NCBI GenBank assembly: GCA_034336665.1
Contig: CM067566.1
Location: 30,782,330-30,846,329, forward strand
Source: Luscinia megarhynchos
Lineage: Eukaryota > Chordata > Aves > Passeriformes > Turdidae
Direction: 5' to 3'
DNA length: 64,000 nt
Numbering within the stretch: position 1 is the stretch's first letter; each line of letters opens with the position of its first letter. Positions 23,551 to 34,730 of this stretch are shown piece after piece. The notes beneath the pieces are model-generated. The model made no database searches. It saw only the letters and a list, made by a program, of their open reading frames with translations, and was not told the DNA's origin. The position numbers were made by a program, and so were the translations under genes.

Positions 23551-26500
23551 ATGTGATTCACAGAGAAGAAATAATCTTAAACTGTGGAAAAAGGACATGG
23601 CATTTTGAGGTAGTGTCACCATGTTCCACTGTCCTCTAGACAGAATGAAAAACTTTGTCTGTGATAAAGTGAGGTCAGTTGGAGAGAAAAAGAGAGGGGT
23701 CATCTCCTTTATTCCTGATGTATCATCATGTTTGACCTCTTTAGTATCTACTTGCCGTAGGTGCAAAACAGGAGTATTTCACAGAGTGCTCATTGAAGGT
23801 TTTGTTTCTTTTTCAGGAGCTCTGGGTAAACTCTGACTGAAAACTACTATTGTGAGATGAGCACAAGTTATCTCACACTGCAGTTCAAATAGGAATTAGG
23901 AGAATACATCAGGAACTTGGTATTCAATTTTTTTTTTCATAACGTTCCATAATGTCAACTGAAACCCACAACCATGTTTCTTGACAGTCTTGGTATTTCA
24001 TATTTAGCACTTAATATAATTTGATGTTTGAGAAATAAAGTATTCCAAGGTGGAGTTGGTTTATTTAGAATACTGCCTGAATGTATATTTTTGCATGCTA
24101 GATACTAACATTTATACAGCTGTATTCACATATATTGCCCAATTGTTTAAGCCTTGCTTTGGTATAGAGTCAAGACTGACGCAGCAATATTCCTTACAAG
24201 TGTTTCCTTTCCTTCCAGTTAAAATATTTAGTTTCTTCTAATCTGCTATTAATTTGGATAAATCTAGAAGCCAGAAAAAAATTTATCAAATCTATGGTAC
24301 AGATATATAATATATGTACATATGTATACAAAATGAAGCTGAAATCTTCTTGATTGGAGATGAATTTTGGAACATAGAAAATTTTATGAACTGAGTGCGT
24401 CCTTCAAAGCTGCAACTCTAAACTGCAGAGGAACCAAGTATTATTTTAGCCACAGGAAACATTTGACATTCATTATTTCTGGCATATCCCGCCATTCTTG
24501 TCCTTTTCAAAGAGCTTAGAAGAATTTGTATTCATAATGATAGTCTGAATGACCCTATTTGTAAAAATAAAATCATAGAAGAAAAAAGCAAATACCATGT
24601 TTTCTCTGCATGAGACTTCTGCAATACAGGAAGGAAAAAAATAACATGATGCAAGAAATGTCTCTGTGATAAGATGGTTTACAAAAAAAGCTTTTATTTT
24701 CTCTCTTTTTTCATAGTCATTCAGCAGTGTATAGGGATAGAGTCAGTTGCTTCAGATTTAGATTTGTTTGGGTTATTTTTCAATCCAGTGACCATGAAAA
24801 TGTGCATGTGATTAGGACTATCTTTCAAACTATAGGGCCATTTTATTTAAAGGAGACCTCAGTTCTAATAAAAAAATAGTCAACATTTTCCTAATGCAAC
24901 TCCAAAAAAGATCTCCTAATGGAGTATATTTCCACAGAATTAGGTTTGTACTCATTTATTTCATAAAACTATCTCTATGTTACTTTCAGTGTATTAGTTG
25001 TCTCATGAATTGCACGTAGTGCATGAATTACAGCCATTTATTTTAAAAATTCTGTTTTAAAATCTATTTCTAGTCCTCTAACTAGGTTAGGAAATTAGTG
25101 AATTTATTCCCCTTTAGGGTCTGAAACTTTCTGGCATACTTGAAGTTTAAAACCTAAAGAAGTGTCTAAAAAACAGGATTTAACTGAAATAAAGCTGCTC
25201 TTGTAAGAAGCATTGTAAAGCCTTACCTGGACTGAGGTTGGTCCCTCTAGCTTACTCATTTAAAAAACCACAGACAAATCTACCAGTCAGCCTACTATGT
25301 ATCTTTCTCTTTCACTTGTGTTTTTGTCTGTTGCAATTACTATATTATTAGACATGGAACATTTTACCTCTCTGCATTAGAATGACCTTGGCTATATAAG
25401 AGACATTATAATGTTCTGATTAACTGGTATTATATGCAGTTTCCTGCAGAAGCATTTACTCTAGAAGCATTTACTTCAATGAAAATATTATTACATATAG
25501 CAGCTGCAAATCAGACTTGGACCAAGACTCAGTGATTTCTTTTATATGCAAAACACTCCACAGTTAATATCTTTTCCATTTTGTCAATGTGTAAATTATT
25601 CCTTTCCAAGGAAGGCTACATACTGAACCAGGTAATTCATTGTTCAGAAATTATGCCGTTCAAGAATGTGATTTTTCTAGATCAGCAGGAAAAAGCTCAC
25701 AGCTTTGCAAGAGGTTTATCTCAAAACAAGCTTTAAGTGATTCCTGTTGAATGGGAGCAAATTTGTAAGGAGCTATCTTGGCTATGGATTTAAGCCCCCC
25801 CATCACACTGGTCACAATGGGCAGAAATTGAGTGAAGGTAGTCCCTTTAAATCAGTGCCCTGAGCACCTCCTGTATTCCACTGGAAGAAACCACAGGTAT
25901 TAGCAAAGACTTAGGGAATTTGCTGGATGTGAATGTCATGCTGCTGATAGCTGAGGGGTAGTTTTATTTTATTTTTCATTTCACCACAGAGATAAAAGCA
26001 GTAACCTCTGAGAAATTCCTAAAGGCAATTCTAACACATGGAGACGAAAGCTCAGCTAAAACTTAGATTTTGAAGAAATATTCCTAAAGAGGAACTCTTT
26101 TAAATGCCTTTTTAAAAGTTGAATTATCCAGTATTAGTCATTGCTTCCATACTGAGATGGGGGAAGGTTTCTCCATTTAGTCTGTGAAGTTACCAGAGAG
26201 AGTCTGGATAAACAGAATCCCTTTACTATGAGTTAAGGACTATTTATCTTTTCATTCGTGTTTCCCACTTGCACTGTCTGCCTTTCCATCATTATCCCAG
26301 AAGAAAAATTTGTATTTGGTAGTCACTCTCAGAACCAATTTAAACCAAACAAATCCTACAATTTCATTAAAAATTATAAGAATGGAAAATAGGATTCAAA
26401 ATTAGTGACTCTTCTGCAAGTTAAGCAAATGGTTGCTGTGTTATTTCACCTCTATGAGACATCAGAAAACCAGCTTGGGAAAGAGCAGATGTATGTAGCA

Positions 26501-27704
26501 GGGAGATGCATTATATGATATTCCAGCCCCAGTAAACAGTCCAATCATGACATAAAATCCTTTGGGAAATGAGGTGTTATAAATTCCAGTACTCACTAAG
26601 ATCTTTGGATATTAATTCTTTTCAATGACCCTTAGTTTTACTAGGTCTTATCACTTAGCTCTATTGATAAATGTGATATAATATAAATACTACATTAGCT
26701 TAGACTTGAATGCCTTAACTGCTTCCTAAGTGACTTATCCTAGGTGACTTCCTGATTTATAAAAAATCTTCAACAGGTATTATAGCTTCCATTTATGCTG
26801 GAGAACCACACACACATTTATAATTGCACAAAGTGGAACACATTGCACTGCCATAGGTAAAAATATACATATTAGAAATAGGCCCCATGGAGCAACCACT
26901 GGGAAAATGATCGCTGTTATACTTCCTTTAGACCTTCTTCATGGAAGTATATTGTTTGAAGGGATGGGCAAAGTGAATAATTGCTCAGACCAGATGTAGC
27001 ATGGCACCTCTGTGCTGTCCACTTCAGCCAGTTCAAACAGCTTCATCACACTTTCTTAGTACCCAGCTTACTGCTCTCCATTGTGTATCGAGTGTCAGCC
27101 TTTCAGTCACTAAAAATGCCACCTTGAATATTCCCCAGACACTTCTGTGCTCTTGTTGCAAGTGCCACTCACGGAGAAAACAGCCTGTGGGCATCCACAA
27201 CATCTCTCTTTTCTATCAAAATTCATGTGTACATTGTCACCTACAAGCATACTTAGTCTATACCGTACTCATAGATGTCTTGCTGTTAATTTGCATTAAT
27301 AATTGCTTTCCACCAGTGACAAAAGTATCCTTGGATTCATTAATCCTTTAGCTCCCCACATATACAGCTTCTAGCATAATGAGGTCAGGGAAGATGAGCT
27401 GGCCAGGGTAAAAAAAAATAAATAAATTAAAACCCCAGTGCTCTACTTGTTTTCACACCCAAACAACTGACAGATTGTATGTATCCATACTCAGATCACT
27501 ACATTGTTATATGCATGTGAACAATTCCATTCAATTTTACTGTTACAGAAATTGTTGCTTAGATGAAAGTACTTTTGTTTGGCATATAAAGTGTTATATT
27601 TTCCCAAAGACCTTTTTCCAAGGTCCATTCTTATTTGTTTTTACTTTTTCCTGCTCTTCCATTTATGAATCATCATCAACAGCCAAAGTAATTGGGGGGG
27701 GAGT
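23551..27704. other. Unique AT-rich DNA without recognisable gene
   Basis: No exon, RNA gene or transposon is recognised. A small nested repeat at 25,004-25,029 has CATGAATT twice, flanking TGCAC-GTA-GTGCA. A 116-codon plus open frame at 27,001-27,351 shows no known domain. Confidence 0.6.
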
Positions 27705-27906
27705 GAGGGAAGGAAGGAAGGAAGGAAGGAAGGAAGGAAGGAAGGAAGGAAGGAAGGAAGGAAGGAAGGAAGGAAGGAAGGAAGGAAGGAAGGAAGGAAG
27801 GAAGGAAGGAAGGAAGGAAGGAAGGAAGGAAGGAAGGAAGGAAGGAAGGAAGAAAGAAGGAAGAAAAAAGAAAGGAAGAAAAGAAAGGAAGAAAAGAAAG
27901 GAAGGA

Positions 27907-27938
<32 letters not shown>

Positions 27939-28006
27939 AAAAGAAAGAAAGAAAGAAAGAAAAGAAAGAAAGAAAGAAAAGAAAAGAAAAGAAAGAAAAG
28001 AAAGAA

Positions 28007-28082
<76 letters not shown>

Positions 28083-28083
28083 A

Positions 28084-28131
<48 letters not shown>

Positions 28132-28214
28132 AAAGAAAGAAAAAGAAAGAAAGGAAAGAAAGAAAGAAAGAAAGAAAGAAAAGAAAGAAAGAAAAGAAAG
28201 AAAGAAAGAAAGAA

Positions 28215-28250
<36 letters not shown>

Positions 28251-28266
28251 AAAGAAAAGAAAAGAA

Positions 28267-28362
<96 letters not shown>

Positions 28363-28367
28363 AAAAG
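27705..28367. repeat. 663-nt homopurine tract: (GGAA)n then (GAAA)n
   Basis: Every base from 27,705 to 28,367 on the plus strand is A or G. About 36 GGAA units fill 27,707-27,851. A mixed GAAGG/AAAAG transition runs to about 27,908, followed by a long GAAA array with GAAAA interruptions. The long open frames on both strands here (Lys/Glu/Arg/Gly-rich on plus, Phe/Leu/Ser-rich on minus) are by-products of the repeat. Length here is likely polymorphic and prone to assembly error. Confidence 0.98.
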
Positions 28368-28394
28368 TAAATCCAAAAGATCCTTTAACTATTC

Positions 28395-29622
28395 TGTCAT
28401 TAGGGGTAGTCTGCATGGATTCAGTTAAGGTAAATCATTTTTTACCAGCTTGATTGCCTTCTTTGATGAAAAAAACTGCTGGGATGGATGAGATGGAGAA
28501 CAACGGATGTTGTCTACCTCAACTTCAGCAAGTCTTTTGACACTGTCTCTCTTTGCCTACGTCTGTCCTCATAGACAATCTCAGGAAGCCTGGACTGGAG
28601 AAATGGACAGTAAGATGGGTTGTAATCATAGCAGATGGTCCAGTTGGAAGCCTAGTGGTGTCCCACAGGGTTCAATACTGAGCACAGCACTGTTTTATTT
28701 ACTCATCAATGTTTTAGATGAAGGGGAAGACACCTCCTCAGCACATTCACTGATGACTCAAAGCTGGGAGGAGCAGCTGATACCCCAGAGGTGCAGCCCT
28801 TCAGAAGGGCCTCAACAGGCTGGAGAGATGGGCAGAGAAGAACCATCTGAAGTTCAGCAAAGGCAAAAGCAGGGTCCTGCACCTGGGGAGCAATTGTCCC
28901 CTGCACCAGCACAGGCTGGGAGCTGAGCTTCTGGACAGCAGCTCTGCAGAGAAGGACCTGGGGCTCCTGGTGGCCAGCAAGCTGCCCATGGGCCAGCAGA
29001 GTGTCCTGGTGGCCAAGAGCACCAATGGGATCCTGTGGGGATTTAGGAAGAGCATTGCCAGCAGGCTGAGGGAGGTGATCCTGCCCCTCTGCTCAGCCCT
29101 GGTGAGGCACATCTGGAGTGCTGTGTCCAGTTCTGAGCTCCTCAGGACAAGAGAGACATGGAGATCCTGGAAGAGGGTCCAGCAGAGAAAAATGAAGATG
29201 ATTAAAGGACTGGAGCATCTCTCTTAAAAGGGCAGACTGAGAGCTGAGCCTGTTCAGACTTCGAGAAGAGACATCTGAGAGGGGACCTCATCAATATCTG
29301 TCAGTATCTGAAGGGAGCATGCCAAAAAGATGGATCCAGGCTCTTCTCAATGGTGCTGAGCAATAGGACAAGAGACAATGGAAAGAACCTGATGCACAGG
29401 AAGTTCCATCTGAATATGAGGAAGAACTTCACTATGCAATGACTGTGCAATGGAACAGATTGTCCAGACACTTTGTGGAATCTCCCTCTCTGGGAATATT
29501 CAAGAACCCTCTGGACACAATCCTGTGCTGTGCACCCTAGTATGACTCTGCTTGAACAGGGAGTTTGGACCAGATGAGCCACTGTCGTCCCTTCCAACCT
29601 CACCCATTCTGTGATTCCCCTT
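28395..29622 (+). mobile_element. CR1 LINE, 1.2 kb, 5'-truncated, with reverse-transcriptase relics
   Basis: The element starts at a CATGGATTCAGTTAAGGTAAATC-like CR1 position inside the reverse-transcriptase domain and runs to the 3' end (CCAACCTCACCCATTCTGTGATTC). RT motif A reads DVVYLNFSKSFDTV (28,506-28,547), in which the catalytic Asp of YLDFS is Asn. Motif B GVPQGS is at 28,657-28,674 and motif C FTDD, with both Asp residues kept, is at 28,746-28,757. Motif B is in a different frame from A and C, so the ORF is frameshifted and dead. An open frame at 28,507-28,926 covers only a piece of this relic. Confidence 0.95.
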
Positions 29623-31530
29623 CTCCTCTTGTTGCTACTCCATGCACAGTGATCACAAACTTCACAAGCAAATACATTCTGACAGTGTTTCCTGAGAGAC
29701 ACAATTCTTAACAACTGAGATAACAGAACCCTGAAGAAATTGTCAATAAAAAAACAAAACCTGTGATCCACCACCAATGAGACTAATACAGGTAAAGCAG
29801 GCAGAGAAGGATTTTTAATATATCTCCACTGTTATTCTTCATTAACCAGAGTATAAACAGCCTAGATATGGAAAGAGAAGAGCAGTTCAGAAAATACTTA
29901 TCAGCACATGAAATTCAAATTCATATATTTACAATGAAAGATACTGGTTGTAATGCAGCAATTTTTATACTTTTTTTCTTTCTGCAATAATATCAAAGTT
30001 GCTACAAATATTTTCTACTCTTATCAGCTAGACAAAAATGCCTCTACTGGCAACACCTCCTCCTTTAAGCCTTAGTTTCATCCTTACTTATAAAAGCAAG
30101 AATTTCAGTATACAAACATAATTGAAAAAGATAAGAAACTGAAAAAAGACAAATAATTTTTCCCTTGTTTTGTTTTCTGAAATCTTTAATGCTTTTAGTA
30201 TCCAACTAAATTTATGCCATTAAATTCCAAGACATGCCTACAACTTCCATTTCAGGAAGTCTCTAAAATGTGATTAGTCTAGGCACATCTCTGATTCTCT
30301 TAAGTATCTGCTGCTGTCCGCCCATTCCCAGACATGTGAAACTTGCTGCATGTCCTTGTAGTGTGATTCATTACAGACAGCATTATGAGCTCAGCACCCA
30401 GAGATTTCATCAGTGACCTTGCATTTTTAGTTTCCCAATTCCCTCTGTCCCTATCCCTCCCCAGCAGATACACAGCACCTTCAGTTTTGTGTCAGCCTTC
30501 AGCAAGTATTAGAGATGTTTTCTCCCCTGGCTCCCTGCTGTTTGCTTAGAGCCTACACGATTATTACCATCTCCACAGGAAGGCAAATATACCTAACAAG
30601 ACTTGGCAATGAGTTAAGACAGAGTCTTGCATGAAATTTCTTCTTTAAAAAGCTTTACAAAAACCTTTATAAACTTCTCTCGGATATGTGCTCATTCCTT
30701 CTTTGACACCAAAATTAACAGTCGTACAAATAAAAACAAATTCTGGGGGAATTAATCGGAAAATTTGACATTTTAGTGGCTAAATATTATGACTTCCCTT
30801 GGCATAATATTTTTCATTTATATTTTTATTTCATGAAACTGAGAGGAGTATTTTTTAGTCTTTTGCATTAATTATTTTCATTTCAACCCTAGGAAGCTCG
30901 TGTTTTGCATATTTGAATCTTTGCATTCTTTAAGAATGCCTTTAGCTACTGTTATGTTGCCATAACACAATTTAACTTTGATGTCAGTTTGAAAAAGAAT
31001 CTCTGAAATTTAGGAAGCAAAAAGGCACACCGTCATTTTAACAGAAGATTGCAATAAAAATAATCCTGTCAAAGTACTTTTTTACAAAAATTGCATTGCT
31101 TATTATTTTCTGTATTAATTCACAGTAATTTTGAGGCAGCAGAAAGATGAAAACTCAATTAATCAAAACAATCTCCACTCCCCCATCCCCCCCCCCCCAA
31201 AAAAAGTATTGCTGGAGTTTACTATGAGTCAGGTCACTCTGGAATCTAGATGATGATTTAATCAAAAACATATCCACACGCATTTTAAAAACAAAAACAA
31301 ACAAACAAGCAAACAAATAGCTTGTTAAATTCACTCTAAAAATTAGCTGTGGTATTCACCTTTTTTTCTGGTGGACATTAATATTTCTTAGATATTTTTC
31401 AAACCTCATGCTGATTACTTTAATGAGGAAAATAAAACAGAGGCTGGGGATCTACATGAACAAGCAATTTTTTTTTTTTTCAGCAGATTTGACACACTAT
31501 AAATCTTTTAAGTTATGCTATTAATCTTAA
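29623..31530. other. Unique AT-rich DNA without recognisable gene
   Basis: No coding or RNA gene is recognised. The main irregularities are a C12A7 run at 31,187-31,205 and a CAAA/CAAAAA-rich stretch at about 31,290-31,318. Confidence 0.6.
31187..31205. repeat. C12 followed by A7
   Basis: A homopolymer junction of twelve C followed by seven A. It is likely to be length-variable. Confidence 0.9.
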
Positions 31531-31660
31531 CAGAATCTCAGAATGGGCAAGGTTAGAAGAGACTTCTAGAGGTTATCAGGTCCAACCCCACTCCTTCTAA
31601 AGCTGCTTACAGGACCATGACCAGCAACACCCGTCAGGAAAGTTTCTATCCAACTTCATC
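31531..31660 (-). mobile_element. CR1-type LINE 3' end, antisense
   Basis: Plus-strand CAGAATCTCAGAATGGGCAAGGTTAGAAGAGACTTCTAGAGGTTATCAGGTCCAACCCC reads as the reverse complement of the CR1 3' terminus (the AGAATCATAGAATGG...GGTTGGAAAAGACCTC...TCCAACC pattern). About 130 bp are recognisable. Confidence 0.85.
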
Positions 31661-33799
31661 TTTTAGCTGGCAGCCGGAAAGCACAGCCTGTTGTGAACTG
31701 GGTTTAAAACCTCGAGGAAAAGGCATTATCTTAGTAGGATGGATTCCATGCACCAAATACACATGCAATTGTATTAGAAAAAATTGTTTGATTTTACTTG
31801 TATAAAAATGGTCAAGAAACTGACATGCAGAAAAGTATTATATTCTAAGAATGCTTTTTAATTTGGCCTTACCCTCCCTTCATTGAAGAAACACCAGCTT
31901 TCTATTTGTTTCAGCACTCCCAGCTATGCTTGCTCATGGCACAAGCAGTTTTGTATGATTACATATTTTGTCAATAGAACCTTGGGTCATTCGCTGCCCT
32001 CAGTGGACAAAAAGGAAAAATTAAAGTTAAAAGCATAATCAAAAATTAAATGTGTCTTGGTAGTCAAGTACTTAATTTTACAAGTCAAATAATGTTCCTT
32101 AATAGATCTTTCATAGATAACAATAGATTTGCATAATCTAAGAGGAATTACAGATTAGGGTGCCTGACATTTAAAATTCTACTCTGACTACTGTCTGTGA
32201 TTATTTAGTCGTAAAAAGAGCTTGAACTGAAAATTCATAGACTATGGTCCATCAGGATGGTGTTCAGCATTTTTTGCTTGTTTTTTTGTGCTCCAGTGAG
32301 TTCCCTCCCCCATCAGTAGAAGAAGATTTACACTCAGAGAACTATCATGTGTCCTAATCATGTTTTCTCACTAGCATGACCTTTTAAGACATGGTTAGAT
32401 CAGGTATGCTGAACTTGAAATGTCTAGTAAATATGCAAACTAATGACTGCAAGGAAAGGGAAGATTAAGAAAAAATATGTACATGCAGGCACACAAAGCC
32501 AAGAGAAAATTTGTATTGCATTGTTTTAGAAGCTCATTTCACTCTAGAAAACAAAATAAAAATAACTTCTTGAAAATAATACTTAGCATTTAAAATACTG
32601 ATGAGAATATGAAAAATTCCTGTGTGATGTATTCAAATGGTCTGATGTTCTCTAGGTTTGCACAGACTACTCTACATTGTGGCTTGAATTGATGCCCTGA
32701 GGCTACAGTGCCTGGAGCAGACACAAAGGCCTGATGGGCTTGTGAGAGCCAAGCTAGAACACCTGGAATCCTACAGGTTTGCAAGCTGCTTTAGGGTTTT
32801 TCTCATATACCTAGGAGGCAACAGTGCTCTAAGAGAAAAGTCATCTCTTGACTCACGTTTTAAAACTTGTCAGAGTATGCCTGAAAACCTTGTTTTGCAG
32901 AGACAAGGTGCATGACAAAGTAGAATTATTTGTAGTACAAGTAAATAGTCAATAAGTAATATTAGATGCTGTGAACCAATTACACAGATGGTTTTGAAAA
33001 GTTTTGCCAGCTGGAGACATTAAGTCCTGCATTGCAATGGAGAATACCAATGACTAGTCTCAAAGCATAAAACTCCCTGGCCAAAATATTTTCAGGTCTC
33101 TCAAATCTACCTAGGGTTATCATTAATAATATATCTATTAAAGGTCCTAGAAAAATCTGTTTCTTTGATTTTTGTGCCATACTGCCACAGACCTTCCCTT
33201 TGTGCACAGTGCATTGACATTAACTAGTCATAAAGTGTAAATCTTCTCACTACTGATGTACAAAATACTCCAAGTATTAATTATTTTGCACAGAGGGATT
33301 ACCTTTCCAATTTCAAGGAATGCAAAAAACTTATCTTCTGAGGTCTGTAAGACCAGACACGAGTACAAATCAGCCTTGCAGTTCTTAGCAAAATGCATTA
33401 TTTGTCTGAATTTCACATCTCAATGTTTTCAGTGTTTATCAGTAGATAAGAGCCTGAAATATTTGAAAAGATGTGCTGCAAGGCATCAGACATCCTCAAA
33501 GTTTGGAAAGCATTTATCCTCAGGTTGTTTTGAATTGTTGTCATCTTTCTACAGCTCAGGAGTTCTAAAACATTAAAGTCATTGAGAATGAATTTGTTGG
33601 TTCACTATTCTCCTTTGGCTCAGATGCATGTCTGTCTCACCATCCTTCTCCATAAAATTTTAGGCATAGGCAGATTCCTGTGGGGCAGAAATTCTCCTTC
33701 CCTTATTACCTTGTAAATCCTTTTCCTGTTAATATGTTCTCTGTGGGAGGCAGCCCCTTGGTTCATTCTGAGTGCTGCAATCCAATCAGATTTCACATT
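31661..33799. other. Unique DNA without recognisable gene
   Basis: No exon or transposon could be recognised. Open frames up to 106 codons (33,256-33,576 plus) have no known features. A GC-richer patch at 32,640-32,790 is unexplained. Confidence 0.55.
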
Positions 33800-34730
33800 T
33801 AACTGATAAAATTATAAATGTTACAAAAATAATTTTTAATAATATAAACTGGAAATTAAAAAAGTTAAAAATCTAGTTCTACAATTTTGTGAATATAATG
33901 ACTCAGGTTCAACTGTTGTTGCATTTATTCAGCCAAAATAAACCTGCCTCACTAGTGATCTGAAATTTTACAACTACTCTTGAATTGGACACATCAATTC
34001 TTCTGTTATACTTATTCAAGTAGGTAACTCTTAAAGTGGAAAAAAAAATAAAGTTCAGTAAGAAATGTCTTTTCTAATGGGCTTTGGAAAGTTGCACACC
34101 ATGCAAATAGATTGTAATTGACCTATTGATGAAATAGTCTTCCCCTATTTAAATACTTTATTCTATTAAACATATCATAGAACTCAATATTATAGGTATC
34201 CAGGCAAAATTGAAGAGTTCCATTAAAATATATTTGCTTTTCATAGCTATAGCTATGAAAATGAAATCTATTAGATAATGAAAATTATCTTTATGAATTT
34301 TCTACAATTATTATTGTATTGCATTATAAATGTCTTTGACGCTTTTCAAATCTAAGGTTAATTTGAATTATTTCAGTTTTACCACTGTTACAGTTCACAA
34401 ATAATTTTTTTCCAACTATTGTATATGTCGTAACTATTTGTATTTGGAAAGAGTAATTGCCCCTTCAAATTATCTGATGATAGATAAATAGGGCACAAAA
34501 TAATTATATTGTTTATTTAATAAGACATGTCTCCATCCGACTTTATGCTTTATGAGAAGCAAAATAAATCAGATGCAAACGTGAATTTCAGTGACAGATA
34601 AAGCACATTCATACAGACATATGCTTCAAGTAGTATTTTAACTGGCAATTGATGAACTGTTTAGTTAAGAAATTTAGACAGGAAAATATTTAATAAAGAT
34701 ATGTATCAAATAGCTATTCAACTTTTCTGC
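33800..34730. promoter_or_regulatory. Very AT-rich candidate conserved non-coding element
   Basis: This is a transposon-free AT-rich stretch. It has an exact octamer ATGCAAAT (34,101-34,108) with TAATTG 6 nt later (34,115-34,120), a 24-bp perfect palindrome (34,238-34,261), and a 7-bp stem/4-nt loop inverted repeat (34,273-34,290). It is a POU/homeodomain-type motif environment. Regulatory function is inference and was not tested by conservation. Confidence 0.3.
34238..34261. repeat. 24-bp perfect palindrome
   Basis: The sequence reads the same on both strands over all 24 bases, with TTTT and AAAA at the ends and CATAGCTATAGCTATG in the middle. It could form a small cruciform or a dimeric protein site. 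Confidence 0.9.

Noticed and set aside
23370..23766. Phe-rich plus frame and Lys-rich minus frame
   Set aside because: Caused by the T-rich low-complexity tract at 23,461-23,550.
27475..28428. 317-codon Lys/Glu/Arg-rich frame and two Phe/Leu/Ser-rich minus frames of about 240 codons
   Set aside because: Pure products of the GGAA/GAAA microsatellite; both strands and several frames are open because the repeat lacks stop codons.
28507..28926. 139-codon frame containing GVPQGS
   Set aside because: A piece of the frameshifted CR1 reverse transcriptase, not a host gene.
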